Source: Geodermatophilus sabuli (GTDB lineage: Bacteria; Actinomycetota; Actinomycetes; Mycobacteriales; Geodermatophilaceae). Taken from it: DNA of 64,000 bases. The stretch is from the NCBI RefSeq assembly GCF_010686765.1, contig NZ_JAAGWF010000012.1, positions 62,001 to 126,000 on the forward strand, given 5' to 3'. The first letter of the stretch is position 1. Every line of letters starts with the position of its first letter. Shown piece by piece: positions 1 through 8,268 of the stretch. The position numbers were made by a program, and so were the translations under genes. The notes under the pieces are model-generated. The model did not search any database. It was not told where the DNA came from and saw only the letters and a program-made list of their open reading frames with translations.

Positions 1-1
1 G

Positions 2-568
2 GCCGTCGCCGGCGTGGCCGAGCGCCTGGGCGTGACCTCGGTCGTGGGCCTGCAGGCCATCCCGATGCCGGTGCCGCACACCCGCCCGGTCACCGTCACC
101 GCGCACGCCACCCGGCGGGCCCTGATCGAGGACTACCCCGTCTACTGGGGCGAGCTGCGCATCCCCGGCAGCGTCGCCGCGCTGCTGGAGCTGCGGCTGG
201 GCGAGGCGGGGGTGGACGCGCTCGGGGTGGCCGCGCACGTGCCGCACTACCTGGCGCAGGCCACCTCCCCGGCCGCCTCGCTCACGCTGCTCGAGCACCT
301 GGCCCGGCTGACCGGCCTCCTGGTGCCCACCGAGACGCTGCGGGAGGCCGCCGAGGCGCATCGCACCGAGGTGGACGAGCAGATCGCCCGGTCGCCGGAG
401 AACACCGCCGTCGTGGCGGCGCTGGAACAGCAGTACGACCAGTTCACCGCGGCCCGCGAGGGGACCGACCTGCTCAGCGACGTCGGCGAGGTGCCCAGCG
501 GCGAGGAGCTCGGCGCGGAGTTCGAGCGGTTCCTCGCCGAGCAGGACCGTCGCCGCCCCCGCGACTGA
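2..568 (+). CDS. PAC2 family protein, 5'-truncated by the window edge
   Basis: C-terminal about 188 residues of a protein resembling the PAC2 (proteasome assembly chaperone 2) family found in actinobacteria with proteasomes. The reading frame is already open at base 2, so the true start lies upstream. The visible part has the family's start-of-window 'GLQAIPMPVPHTRP' region, a middle segment with 'VAAHVPHYL', and an acidic helical tail ending RRRPRD. Its biochemical role in bacteria is not established. It converges on the NTF2-like gene with a hairpin between them. The family call is from recognition of the conserved pattern only. Confidence 0.75.
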   Translation, partial: AVAGVAERLGVTSVVGLQAIPMPVPHTRPVTVTAHATRRALIEDYPVYWGELRIPGSVAALLELRLGEAGVDALGVAAHVPHYLAQATSPAASLTLLEHLARLTGLLVPTETLREAAEAHRTEVDEQIARSPENTAVVAALEQQYDQFTAAREGTDLLSDVGEVPSGEELGAEFERFLAEQDRRRPRD

Positions 569-574
569 AGGAGG

Positions 575-621
575 ACCCTCTCCCCGAGCCCGTAGCAGGC
601 TCAGGGCACGCCAGGAGAGGG
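575..621. terminator. Bidirectional terminator-like hairpin between convergent genes
   Basis: CCCTCTCC (576-583) pairs with GGAGAGGG (614-621) around an inner GAGCC/GGCTC stem (586-590 with 598-602). It lies just after the PAC2 stop and overlaps the 3' end of the minus-strand NTF2-like gene. The stop is followed directly by AGGAGGACC, a pattern repeated at other gene ends in this window. Confidence 0.6.
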
Positions 622-966
622 CCGGCCGCCGGGGTCGCCGACGTCCATCCGGGACACCAGCTCGCGGCTGAACGTGTAGGTGTGCAGCACCTCGGTGTCG
701 GCCAGCAGGTCGCCGTCGTGGTCGCGCACCACCTGGTGGACGAGCACCTCGACCCGGCCGTCGGGCAGGGCCCGGATCCGCTGGGGGTGCACCTCGGGGT
801 GGATGACGTCCCACTGGCGCAGCCAGTAGTCGCGCACCGCCGCGTGCCCGACCACCCGGTCGCCCTCCCAGGCGTTGGGCCAGTCCACGTCCGGAGCGAA
901 CCGGGCCAGCACCGCGTCGATGTCCCGGGCGTTGAAGGCGTCGTAGAGCGCGGCGATGCCGTCCAT
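601..966 (-). CDS. SnoaL/NTF2-like nuclear-transport-factor-fold protein
   Basis: 121 residues with the alpha+beta cone layout of small NTF2-like proteins. The N-terminal helix 'ALYDAFNARDIDAVLARF' is followed by 'APDVDWPN', and late strands read 'VHQVVRDHDGDLL'. Substrate unknown; such domains bind small hydrophobic molecules or act as isomerases, hydrolases or stress proteins. I chose the ATG at 966: a TACGGT hexamer ends 7 nt before it, which fits a leaderless transcript, and a domain of this fold starts naturally there. A GTG six codons upstream (984) is the alternative. It stands alone, convergent with PAC2. Confidence 0.7.
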   Translation of the reverse strand: MDGIAALYDAFNARDIDAVLARFAPDVDWPNAWEGDRVVGHAAVRDYWLRQWDVIHPEVHPQRIRALPDGRVEVLVHQVVRDHDGDLLADTEVLHTYTFSRELVSRMDVGDPGGRPSPGVP

Positions 967-1066
967 GCGCGGAACCGTAGCCACCGCGCACGACAGCGGG
1001 CCGCGCCCGGGATCGCTCCCGGGCGCGGCCCGCCGTGTGCTCAGTGCGGAACGCGGCCCGCCTGCG

Positions 1067-2731
1067 TCACCCCGCGAGGACGACGCGCTCGTTGGGCACG
1101 GTGTGCGTCATCGTGAGGCCGGTGACGTCGCGCGGGCCGTTCTTGCCGAGGTTGGCCGCGCGGGCCAGCTCCTCCTCGCTGAGCGTCTGCGTCTGCAGGG
1201 GCTCCAGCCCCCGGACGTCGTCCGCGCTGATGCCCAGGCCCTCACCGACGCGGGCGCCGAGCTCGTCGTCGCACATGAAGAAGTGCCACACCATCCGCTG
1301 CTGGACCTCGGGCACGGCCTCGCCGATGAGCGTGACGAAGTTGGCGACCAGGTCGTCCTTCTCCCACTGCTCCAGCAGCTGGTACCGCTGACCGGCCTAC
1401 AGGTAGTCGTTGGTCAGCGGGATGCGCTTGCGGGTGAGCCGGCCGGTGATGACCGGGCCCTGCTCGTCGTGCGTCGGGTACTCGGCCTCGCGCAGGCCGC
1501 CGGTGATCGAGGGCTCGTAGTTCACGTGCGGGTTCTGGCCGGGGCCGAGGTCCACACCGAAGGACATCTGCCCACCGCGCTGGTTGGTCTGCACCACCGC
1601 GTTCTTCGCCGAGTTGACCGGCAGCTGCAGGTAGTTCGGGCCCACCCGGTAGCGCTGGGTGTCGGAGTAGGAGAACGTCCGCCCGATCAGCATCTTGTCG
1701 TCGGAGAAGTCCATCCCGTCGACCAGGACACCGGTGCCGAACGCACTCTGCTCGTTCTCGTTGTGGTGGTCGGTGATGTTCCGGTTGAGGGTCATCGTCC
1801 CGACGAGCTTGGGCTCGAAGTCGTTCTCCGGCCAGACCTTGGTGTCGTCCAGCGGGTCGAAGTCGAGCTCCGGGTGGTCGCCGTCCTCCATCAGCTGGAC
1901 GTAGAGGTCCCACTGCGGGTACTCGCCGCGCTCGATGGCCTCGTAGAGGTCCTTCGAGGCGTGCCCCAGGTCCTGCCCCTGGACCACGGCGGCGTCGGCG
2001 TCGGTCATGCTCTTGACGCCCTGCTTGGGCAGCCAGTGGTACTTGACCAGCTTCGTCTCGCCCTGCGCGTTGACCCACTTGTAGGTGTTCACGCCGAAGC
2101 CCTGCATGTGCCGGTAGTCGGCCGGGATGCCACGCGGCGAGAAGAGGTTCACCAGCATGTGCATCGCCTCGGGGGTCTGCGACATGAAGTCGAAGATCCG
2201 CGCCGGCTCCTGGCGGAAGGTGACCGGGTCGGGCTTGAGGGCGTGGATGACGTCGGGGAACTTGATCGCGTCGCGGATGAAGAAGACGGCGAGGTTGTTG
2301 CCGACGATGTCCCAGTTGCCGTCCTCGGTGTAGAACTTCACCGCGAAGCCGCGCGGGTCACGCGCCGCCTCGGAGGAGTCCCGCCCGCCGATGACGGTGG
2401 AGAAGCGGATGGCCAGGTCGGTCTTCTTGCCCGGGGTGTTGAACAGCTTCGCCCGGGTGTAGCGCTCGATCGGCTCGTCACCCCACGTGCCGGTGGCCTC
2501 GAACTCGCCGTAGGCGACGAACCCGCGGGCGTGCACCACGCGCTCCGGGATGCGCTCCCGGTCGAAGTGGCTGATCTTCTCGAGGAACTGGTAGTTCTCC
2601 AGTGTGGCCGGGCCACGGGCACCCACGGTGCGCTGGTTCTGGTTGTCGTAGACCGGGTGACCCTGACGGTTGGTCAGGATCGGCCGGTCGGCCTCACTGG
2701 CCGCCGGTCCCTGCGATGCGACGTCGGTCAT
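1067..2731 (-). pseudogene. katA: Monofunctional haem catalase interrupted by an in-frame TAG
   Basis: Catalase converts hydrogen peroxide to water and oxygen. From the ATG at 2731 there are 444 codons, then TAG at 1399-1397, then 109 more in-frame codons to the natural stop at 1067. The N-terminal part carries the catalytic His67 (VVHARG), Asn in VGNN (about 145-146) and the proximal haem Tyr355 in [12 protein letters not shown]. After the stop the frame continues AGQRYQLLEQWEKDD, normal catalase sequence; relatives have Gln at the stop (NDYxQAG), so one CAG-to-TAG change explains it. Full length would be about 554 residues. A strong AGGAGG precedes the start, which overlaps the fur stop (ATGA). 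It could be a true nonsense mutation, a clone-specific change, or a sequencing error; a 444-residue product would keep the haem pocket but lose the C-terminal domain. Confidence 0.85.
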
Positions 2732-3207
2732 GCGCGAACTCCTCCTCGGATCGAACTGCTGGTGGTGCCCGGTGCGTGCTGGTGCTGCCTGCGCGCGGCC
2801 TGACAGCCGGCGCAGAGTCCCCAGAAGACGACCTCGGCCTCGTCGACGACGAACCCGGCCGCGTCCGAGGGGGTCAGGCACGGAGCCGCCCCCACGGCGC
2901 AGTCCACGTCGGCGACCACTCCGCACTCCCGGCAGACCAGGTGGTGGTGGTTGTCGCCGACCCGGAGCTCGAACAGCGCAGGCGCACCCGCGGGCTCGAT
3001 CCGGCGGGCCAGGCCCCCGGCCACCAGCGCCCTGAGCACCCCGTAGACCGGCTGCGGCGAGAGCGACGGGTGCAGCTCACGGGCGCCGGTCACGATGGTG
3101 TCGGCGTCGGCATGGGGGCGGTCGGCCAGGACCTCGAGGACCGACAGCCGGGGTCGCGTCACGCGCAGCCCCGCCGATCGCAGCCGGTCCGCCCAGGTCG
3201 TCTCCAT
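2728..3207 (-). CDS. furA: Fur-family regulator of the catalase operon (FurA/CatR type)
   Basis: 159-residue metal-dependent repressor. The N-terminal winged helix (about 10-75) includes [14 protein letters not shown] and [12 protein letters not shown]. The dimerisation domain has the HHH metal motif (87-89) and two CxxC pairs (Cys92/95 and Cys132/135), the structural zinc site of Fur proteins. Its stop overlaps the catalase ATG by 4 nt, so the two are cotranscribed and translationally coupled, as in mycobacterial furA-katG and streptomycete Fur-catalase operons. A palindrome lies just upstream of its start. I infer a peroxide- or iron-responsive repressor of its own operon. With the catalase broken, the regulator may control an operon without its main product. 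Confidence 0.9.
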   Translation of the reverse strand: METTWADRLRSAGLRVTRPRLSVLEVLADRPHADADTIVTGARELHPSLSPQPVYGVLRALVAGGLARRIEPAGAPALFELRVGDNHHHLVCRECGVVADVDCAVGAAPCLTPSDAAGFVVDEAEVVFWGLCAGCQAARRQHQHAPGTTSSSIRGGVRA

Positions 3208-3226
3208 CGGGTCCCACCCAACCGCC

Positions 3227-3250
3227 TTTTCTTGACTCAGTCAAAGAAAG
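3227..3250. promoter_or_regulatory. Candidate Fur-family operator upstream of fur-catalase
   Basis: An AT-rich palindrome with core TTGACT-C-AGTCAA (3232-3244), flanked by TTTTC on the left and AGAAAG on the right. It sits 20-43 nt upstream of the fur GTG/ATG region. AT-rich inverted repeats like this are the usual targets of FurA/CatR autoregulation. Seen directly; function inferred from position. Confidence 0.6.
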
Positions 3251-3258
3251 GCGCTCGT

Positions 3259-3291
3259 GCCCCCCACCACTCGCACGCTCGCGGCGGGCTC
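3259..3291 (-). repeat. Dispersed GC-rich 3'-end repeat, copy 1
   Basis: Read on the minus strand: CCCGCCGCGAGCGTGCGAG then TGGTGGGGGGCAC. It lies directly downstream of the LigD-polymerase gene stop. The same core recurs near 34593, 39781, 39831, 41975, 62798 and 62891, mostly at gene 3' ends. Confidence 0.7.
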
Positions 3292-3316
3292 CTGCGCGAG
3301 GCCGCGGCGGCCGGGT

Positions 3317-4237
3317 TCAGGCCTTCGGCAGGACGGCGCGCTGCGCCCCGGCGATGTCGAACAGGTCGCCGTACTCCTCGACGCGGGCGAGCACGGCGCC
3401 GGTCCGGAAGCGCAGCGAGCCGGGGTCGGCTCCGTCGACGACCGCCTCCACCTCGTCCCAGCCCAGCGGCGCGGAGACGGTGGCATCGGGACGGGCGCGC
3501 AGCGAGTAGGGCGCGACGGTGGTCTTGGCCGGGTTGTTCTGGCTCCAGTCGACGAGCACCTTGCCGGGGCGGAGCACCTTCTCCATCCGCCACACGACGC
3601 GGTCCGGCGTCTCGGCCGACAGCTCCTGGGCGAGGACCTTCGCGTACCGGCTGGGGTGCTCCCGGTCGGTCACCCGGATCGGGGCGTAGACCTGCATCCC
3701 CTTGGAGCCCGACGTCTTCACGACCGGGTCCAGCCCGTCGGCCACCAACCGCTCGCGCAGCCGCTCGGCGACCTCGCAGCACTCGAGGATGCCGGCGTCC
3801 GGCCCGGGGTCGAGGTCGAGCACGAGCAGGTCGGGCAGCGCCGGCTGCAGCTTGCTGCCGACCTGCCACTGCGGCACGTGCAGCTCCAGGGCCGCCAGGT
3901 TGGCCGCCCACGCCAGGTCGGCGACGGTCTCGAGGATGACCATGTCCAGGGTCTCCCGGCCGCGCGAGCTGCCCGGGCTCGGGACGGTCACCCGCCGCAC
4001 CCAGTCCGGGGCGTGCCGGGCACTGTTCTTCTCGAAGAACGCCTGGCCCTCCACGCCGTCGGGCCAGCGGGTGAAGGTCACCGGCCGGCCGGACAGGTGC
4101 GGCAGCAGCACCGGGGCGATGCGCACGTAGTAGTCGATCACCTCGGCCTTGGTGAACGAGACCTCGGGGAAGAGCACCTTCTCCAGGTTGGACACGTGCA
4201 GCTGCCGTCCGTCCACCCGCACCAGCTGGCGGCTCAC
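3317..4237 (-). CDS. LigD-type NHEJ polymerase/primase (stand-alone PolDom)
   Basis: 306-residue archaeo-eukaryotic-primase-like polymerase that fills and extends DNA ends during non-homologous end joining. Visible motifs: RWPDGVEGQAFFEKN (about 57-71), the catalytic metal motif DLDPG (141-145), KTSGSKGMQVY (174-184) and DWSQNNPAKT. Length matches a single LigD polymerase domain. In mycobacterial LigD this domain is fused to phosphoesterase and ligase domains; here it is a separate gene starting 4 nt after the ligase stop, the third gene of the ku operon. Start ATG 4237 begins the family's usual 'GRQLHVSNLEKVLFP' region. Confidence 0.92.
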   Translation of the reverse strand: MSRQLVRVDGRQLHVSNLEKVLFPEVSFTKAEVIDYYVRIAPVLLPHLSGRPVTFTRWPDGVEGQAFFEKNSARHAPDWVRRVTVPSPGSSRGRETLDMVILETVADLAWAANLAALELHVPQWQVGSKLQPALPDLLVLDLDPGPDAGILECCEVAERLRERLVADGLDPVVKTSGSKGMQVYAPIRVTDREHPSRYAKVLAQELSAETPDRVVWRMEKVLRPGKVLVDWSQNNPAKTTVAPYSLRARPDATVSAPLGWDEVEAVVDGADPGSLRFRTGAVLARVEEYGDLFDIAGAQRAVLPKA

Positions 4238-4241
4238 GCCC

Positions 4242-5699
4242 TCACCACTCCTCCACCACGTCCTCCGGGGCGAGGTCGTCGCGCAGCCCCCGCCACGACG
4301 GGTGCCGCATCCGCCCGTCGGTGGTCCAGACGGCGAAGGCCACCTCGCCGACCAGCTCCGGCTCGACCCAGTGTGCGTCCCGGGTCACCTCCCGCGGCAG
4401 GGTGCCCGTGAAGGGGGTGGTCCGGCGCGGTGTGAACAGCGGCTCCAGGTCGCGGAGCGCCTGCGCGGTGAAGCCGGTGCCGACGTGCCCGGCGTAGACG
4501 AAGCGGCCCTCGTCGTCGTGCAGGCCCACCAGCAGCGAGCCGACCCCGCCGGCCCGGCGGCCCTGGCCCGGACGCCACCCGCCGACGACGACCGCCTGGG
4601 TGCGGACGTTCTTGACCTTCCGCCAGTCCGGGCCGCGAACGCCGGGCCGGTAGGCCGAGTCCAGCCGCTTGGCCACCACTCCCTCCAGGCCGTTCTCCCG
4701 GCTGGCGGCCAGCACCGCGGCGCCGCCGCCGCGGAACCACGGCGTCGACGCCCAGCGGTGCCCGCCCAGGGCCAGGGCGTCGAGGCGCTCCCGGCGCCGC
4801 GCGTACGGCAGGTCCAGGAGGCTCTCGCCGTCCCAGCCGAGCAGGTCGAAGACGAGGTAGGTGACCGGTGCGGCGGCGGCCATCCGGTGCACCTCCGGGC
4901 CGGTGCGGTGCATGCGCCCCTGCAGCGCGCCGAAGTCCGGCCGGCCGTGCTCGTCCATGGCCACGACCTCGCCGTCGAGGACGGCGTCGTGCCCGGCGAG
5001 CTGAGCGGGCAGGCGGGCGAGCTCCGGGTAGCGGACGGTGATGTCGGTGCCGCTGCGCGCCCAGAGCGTCAGCGCGCCGTCCTGCACCACGGCGACCGCC
5101 CGCACGCCGTCCCACTTGAACTCGTACCCCCACTGGCCGTCCTGGGCGGCCGCGGGCAGCTCGCCGGTGGCGGCCAGCATCGGCGCCGGCGCCTCCACCG
5201 CGGCCGGCCCCGGGTCGAGCTTGCGCACGTTCCAGGTGCCGTCGGCCAGCCGGAACAGCACGTAGCGGCCGCGCAGCCGGCGTCCGTCGAAGGCCACCGT
5301 CACGTGGTCGTCCACCCACTTCTCGGTGGCGTAGCGGCCGGCGTCCCAGATCCGCACCCGGCCGCCGCCGTACTCGCCCGCGGCGATGGTGCCCTCGAAC
5401 GCGGCGTACTCCAGCGGGTGGTCCTCGGTGGGGACGGCGAGCCGGCTCGGTCCCGTCGTGGTCGGCGGCCCCTTCGGGACGGCCCAGCTCTTGAGGACGC
5501 CGTCCCGCTCCAGCCGCAGGTCCCAGTGCACCCGCTCCCCCGTCCGGCCACGGGGGGTGTGGTGCTCCTGCACGACGAAGGTGTCGCCGTCGCCCCGCGG
5601 CAGGGGCTGGCCGGGCGGCGGCACGGGCTCGGCGGTGCGGGCCGGGTCCCGCTTGGCGCGGTACTCGGCGAGCGGGTCCTCCTGCCGGCGCGCCGGCAC
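4242..5699 (-). CDS. ligD: ATP-dependent DNA ligase with N-terminal 3'-phosphoesterase domain (LigD)
   Basis: 485-residue NHEJ ligase. Residues about 35-165 form the LigD phosphoesterase domain (FVVQEHHTPRG, HWDLRLERDG at 58-67, AGEYGGG), which trims 3' ends. The ligase follows, with adenylation Lys195 in EFKWDGVR, then VLDGEVVAMDEHGRPDF, EGVVAKR and the C-terminal OB region. The GTG at 5699 is chosen because it lies 1 nt after the ku stop; translation from any farther upstream would overlap Ku heavily. It is the middle gene of ku-ligD-polymerase. The domain order is PE-Lig with Pol encoded separately. Confidence 0.92.
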   Translation of the reverse strand: MPARRQEDPLAEYRAKRDPARTAEPVPPPGQPLPRGDGDTFVVQEHHTPRGRTGERVHWDLRLERDGVLKSWAVPKGPPTTTGPSRLAVPTEDHPLEYAAFEGTIAAGEYGGGRVRIWDAGRYATEKWVDDHVTVAFDGRRLRGRYVLFRLADGTWNVRKLDPGPAAVEAPAPMLAATGELPAAAQDGQWGYEFKWDGVRAVAVVQDGALTLWARSGTDITVRYPELARLPAQLAGHDAVLDGEVVAMDEHGRPDFGALQGRMHRTGPEVHRMAAAAPVTYLVFDLLGWDGESLLDLPYARRRERLDALALGGHRWASTPWFRGGGAAVLAASRENGLEGVVAKRLDSAYRPGVRGPDWRKVKNVRTQAVVVGGWRPGQGRRAGGVGSLLVGLHDDEGRFVYAGHVGTGFTAQALRDLEPLFTPRRTTPFTGTLPREVTRDAHWVEPELVGEVAFAVWTTDGRMRHPSWRGLRDDLAPEDVVEEW

Positions 5700-5700
5700 G

Positions 5701-6702
5701 TCAGGCGGTGCGGCGGGCGCGCTTGGCGGGCGGCTTGTCGGCGGCCGCGGTCTTCTGGGCAGCGGTCTTCCTGGGCGTCGTCCGCTTCGCCGGGGTCGCC
5801 GACTTCGCGGCGGTCTTGCGGGCGGGCGCCTTCTCCGGTGCCTCGTCGGCGGTCTCCCGGGCCGGGGCCCGCTTCGCGGCGGCCTTCTTCGCCGGCGCCG
5901 GGCGGGCCGGCGGCTCCTCGGCGCCACCCCCACCACGGGCGGCCTCGACGCTGCGGCGCAGGGCACTCATGAGGTCGACCACGGCCGCCCCCGAGTCGGC
6001 GGTCTCGGGCAGCGGCTGCACCTCGCCGCCGGTCTGCTTGGCCTCCAGCAGGGCGGTCATGGCCTCGCGGTAGTCGTCGGTGAAGTCGGCCGGGTCGAAC
6101 TCGCCGGTCATCGACCCGATCAGCGCCTCGGCCATCTGCAGCTCCTGCGGCCGGACGGCGACGTCCTCGTCGAGGAAGGCGAAGTCGGGACGGCGGATCT
6201 CGTCGGGCCAGCGCATCGTGTGCAGGACCATCACCCCGTCGCGGACCCGGAGCGCGGCCAGGGACTCGCGCTGCCGGATGGCGATCTTGGTGATGGCGAC
6301 CTGCCCGGCGTTCTCGAGCGCGTCCCGCAGCAGCACGTAGGGCCGGACCGCCGAGGCGTCGGGCTCCAGGTAGTAGGTCTTCTCGAAGTGGACCGGGTCG
6401 ATCTCGCTCTGGTCGACGAACTGCAGGACCTCGATCTCCCGGCGGCTGGAGAGCGGCAGCTCGTCGAAGTCCTCGTCGGTGAGGATGACCAGCTGGCCGT
6501 CGGGCAGCTCGTAGCCCTTGGCGATCTCGGAGTACTCGACCTCCTCGCCGTCGATCGAGCAGACCCGCTTGTACTTGATCCGGCCCCCGTCGGTGGCGTG
6601 CACCTGGTTGAACCGGATGTCGTGGTCCTCGGTGGCCGTGTACAGCTTCACGCCGATGCTGACCAGGCCGAACGACACCGCCCCGCGCCAGATCGACCGC
6701 AT
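5701..6702 (-). CDS. ku: Ku DNA-end-binding protein with Lys/Ala-rich tail
   Basis: 333-residue bacterial Ku, which forms a homodimeric ring that threads onto double-strand break ends and recruits LigD. The core (1 to about 250) starts with the hallmark MRSIWRGAVSFGLVSIGVK and includes YYLEPD and RESLAAL. From about 261 to the end is a basic, low-complexity tail of AAKR, PARKTA and PAKRT repeats, like the extended Ku proteins known to bind DNA without ends or to bridge DNA. First gene of the NHEJ operon; the ligase begins 1 nt after its stop. Confidence 0.95.
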   Translation of the reverse strand: MRSIWRGAVSFGLVSIGVKLYTATEDHDIRFNQVHATDGGRIKYKRVCSIDGEEVEYSEIAKGYELPDGQLVILTDEDFDELPLSSRREIEVLQFVDQSEIDPVHFEKTYYLEPDASAVRPYVLLRDALENAGQVAITKIAIRQRESLAALRVRDGVMVLHTMRWPDEIRRPDFAFLDEDVAVRPQELQMAEALIGSMTGEFDPADFTDDYREAMTALLEAKQTGGEVQPLPETADSGAAVVDLMSALRRSVEAARGGGGAEEPPARPAPAKKAAAKRAPARETADEAPEKAPARKTAAKSATPAKRTTPRKTAAQKTAAADKPPAKRARRTA

Positions 6703-6828
6703 CCCGCTCCTCCTCCGACCGGACCGACGACCGCGGGCGGGGAAGGCCGGACGGTCAAGATCACCAGGATAGGTCCGCCGGGCCGCGACCGGCAGGTCCA
6801 GGGGCGCCGTCTCCTCCGGACGGAGGAG

Positions 6829-7401
6829 TCAGTCGACGTCCTCCTCTCGGCCGCCGCCGGTCAGCGCACCGTTCTGGATGGCGTCGTAGGCGAACTGGAG
6901 CACGTCGGAGCCCGCGACCAGCGTCATGGTGAGCGCCACCAGCCGGGTGGCCCGCGGCATCGTGGCGTATCCGAAGACCAGCCCGGTGGCCACCCACTGC
7001 GCGAGGCAGAACGGGCAGGTGAGCAGCTCGCCGACGGCGTGCTTGACGCCACCGTGCTCCCGGACCTCCTCTGCCACCTCCGCGTGGCCCGACGGTCCCT
7101 GGAAGGCGGTGAACGGCGCCCGCAGCGGGGCCGTCACCGGGTCCTTGGCGATCCGCCGGGCCAGCCGGAAGGTGGCCACCGCGAGGAGCGCGGCGTCACC
7201 GGGCGGGATCCGGTCGGGCAGCTCGCGCCCCGAGGCCCGGACGGCGGCCACGCCGGCCGACACCAGGCCCAGGTAGACGCCCATCGCACCGAGGTCGCCC
7301 GCGAGGGGCCGCGCCTCGCCCTGGGAGTACTCGTGCTTCTGGACGCGGGCCCAGCGGCGGACCGGGGCTCCGATCCGCTGGACCTCGTCTGCGATCGCCA
7401 T
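6829..7401 (-). CDS. DUF1360 family membrane protein
   Basis: 190 residues resembling DUF1360 proteins, short membrane proteins of unknown function seen also in Bacillus spore-associated genes. Hydrophobic segments are visible near GVYLGLVSAGVAAV, the central ALLAVATFRLARRIAKD and the C-terminal VALTMTLVAGSDVLQFAYDA. The family signature with two cysteines is in GELLTCPFCLAQWVATG. The ATG at 7401 is chosen because the sequence upstream is Arg-rich translation with no homologous character. It ends in an acidic GREEDVD tail and is divergent from the DUF5709 gene. Confidence 0.75.
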   Translation of the reverse strand: MAIADEVQRIGAPVRRWARVQKHEYSQGEARPLAGDLGAMGVYLGLVSAGVAAVRASGRELPDRIPPGDAALLAVATFRLARRIAKDPVTAPLRAPFTAFQGPSGHAEVAEEVREHGGVKHAVGELLTCPFCLAQWVATGLVFGYATMPRATRLVALTMTLVAGSDVLQFAYDAIQNGALTGGGREEDVD

Positions 7402-7565
7402 GGGCCTCGCGCTACCCCACCGCTGCTCGCGCCATGCGGAACCGCACCGGCCGATGCCGCGAGGAGGGTCACGCATGGGCACGGGAGCGCCGGGTAGGCC
7501 GGTGGGCGGTTCCGGCCGAGCCCGGCCGCAGACGGCGCGGTCCACCGCGCAGGAGGAGGCACCCG

Positions 7566-7976
7566 ATGACGCAGCCCGAGGGCCAGACCGCCCGTGACGT
7601 CTTCCCCGAGGACGAGGGCATCCCCGAGGTCTCCCAGGACGACTCGCCCACCCAGGAGATGGCCGAGGACCCGCAGTTCGCCCCGATCCCCGGGGACGAG
7701 CCGGGAGCCAGCGTCGACTTCGGCACCACCTCGATGGAGCAGTCCGAGGGCGAGTCCCTGTCCGGCCGCCTGGACCGGGAGCTCCCCGACGTGGCGCCGG
7801 GCGTCCGCGCGGCCGAGGACCCCCAGCGGGCGTCCATGCAGCTGGAACAGGACACCTCCACCACGCCCGAGTCCGACTCCGGCACCAACCGCACCGCCGA
7901 CGACGTCGAGGCCACCGCCGACGCGCCGGTGGGCGGCGAGGGCCCGGAGGAGGCCGCCATGCACGTCGTCGACTGA
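7566..7976 (+). CDS. Acidic DUF5709-type protein
   Basis: 136 residues, strongly acidic and predicted largely disordered. The conserved DUF5709 stretch is FGTTSMEQSEGESLSGRL followed by DRELPDV, around residues 55-78. No enzyme motif is present. A clear GGAGGAGG lies just upstream of the ATG at 7566. Function unknown; the family is actinobacteria-specific and often near stress genes. Here it precedes a STAS antagonist and the sigma factor cluster, which hints at a stress role, but that is inference. Confidence 0.75.
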   Translation: MTQPEGQTARDVFPEDEGIPEVSQDDSPTQEMAEDPQFAPIPGDEPGASVDFGTTSMEQSEGESLSGRLDRELPDVAPGVRAAEDPQRASMQLEQDTSTTPESDSGTNRTADDVEATADAPVGGEGPEEAAMHVVD

Positions 7977-8008
7977 CGCGGCCGGACCCCCGCGCCACCG
8001 GCTCCGGA

Positions 8009-8040
8009 GCGTCACCAGGCAACGCCCGCGCGGGTGACGC
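8009..8040 (+). terminator. Terminator-like hairpin after the DUF5709 gene
   Basis: GCGTCACC (8009-8016) and GGTGACGC (8033-8040) form a perfect 8-bp stem with a 16-nt GC-rich loop, 33 nt after the stop. There is no U-tract, as is common in actinobacteria. Confidence 0.5.
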
Positions 8041-8156
8041 CGAGCCCGGACGGGTGCCCTCGTCACGGGCAGGTTGGCGTGTCGGCGGACGGGTGTCTAC
8101 GTTGTAAAGGCGGTTGAGCAGTCAGCCGCGCCCGTGCCAGGTCGTCTGACCGGCAC

Positions 8157-8181
8157 GGACACGTACGCGACGTGCGTGTCC
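8157..8181. promoter_or_regulatory. Inverted repeat upstream of the STAS gene
   Basis: GGACACG (8157-8163) and CGTGTCC (8175-8181) are exact inverted arms separated by 11 nt, about 90 nt before the STAS start. It could be an operator or a leader hairpin. The rest of the 7977-8268 gap shows nothing I can assign beyond this and the hairpin at 8009. Confidence 0.3.
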
Positions 8182-8268
8182 TGGGGCGACGACACCGGCG
8201 AGCCGCACAGCGGTATCGTGGTCGAGCGGTCGTGCCGTCGGGCACTGCCGTTGAGAGGAGCTCAACCC

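Noticed and set aside
956..2803. A long plus-strand frame across the catalase gene
   Set aside because: It is the antisense shadow of catalase, with composition set by its codon bias; no recognisable domain.
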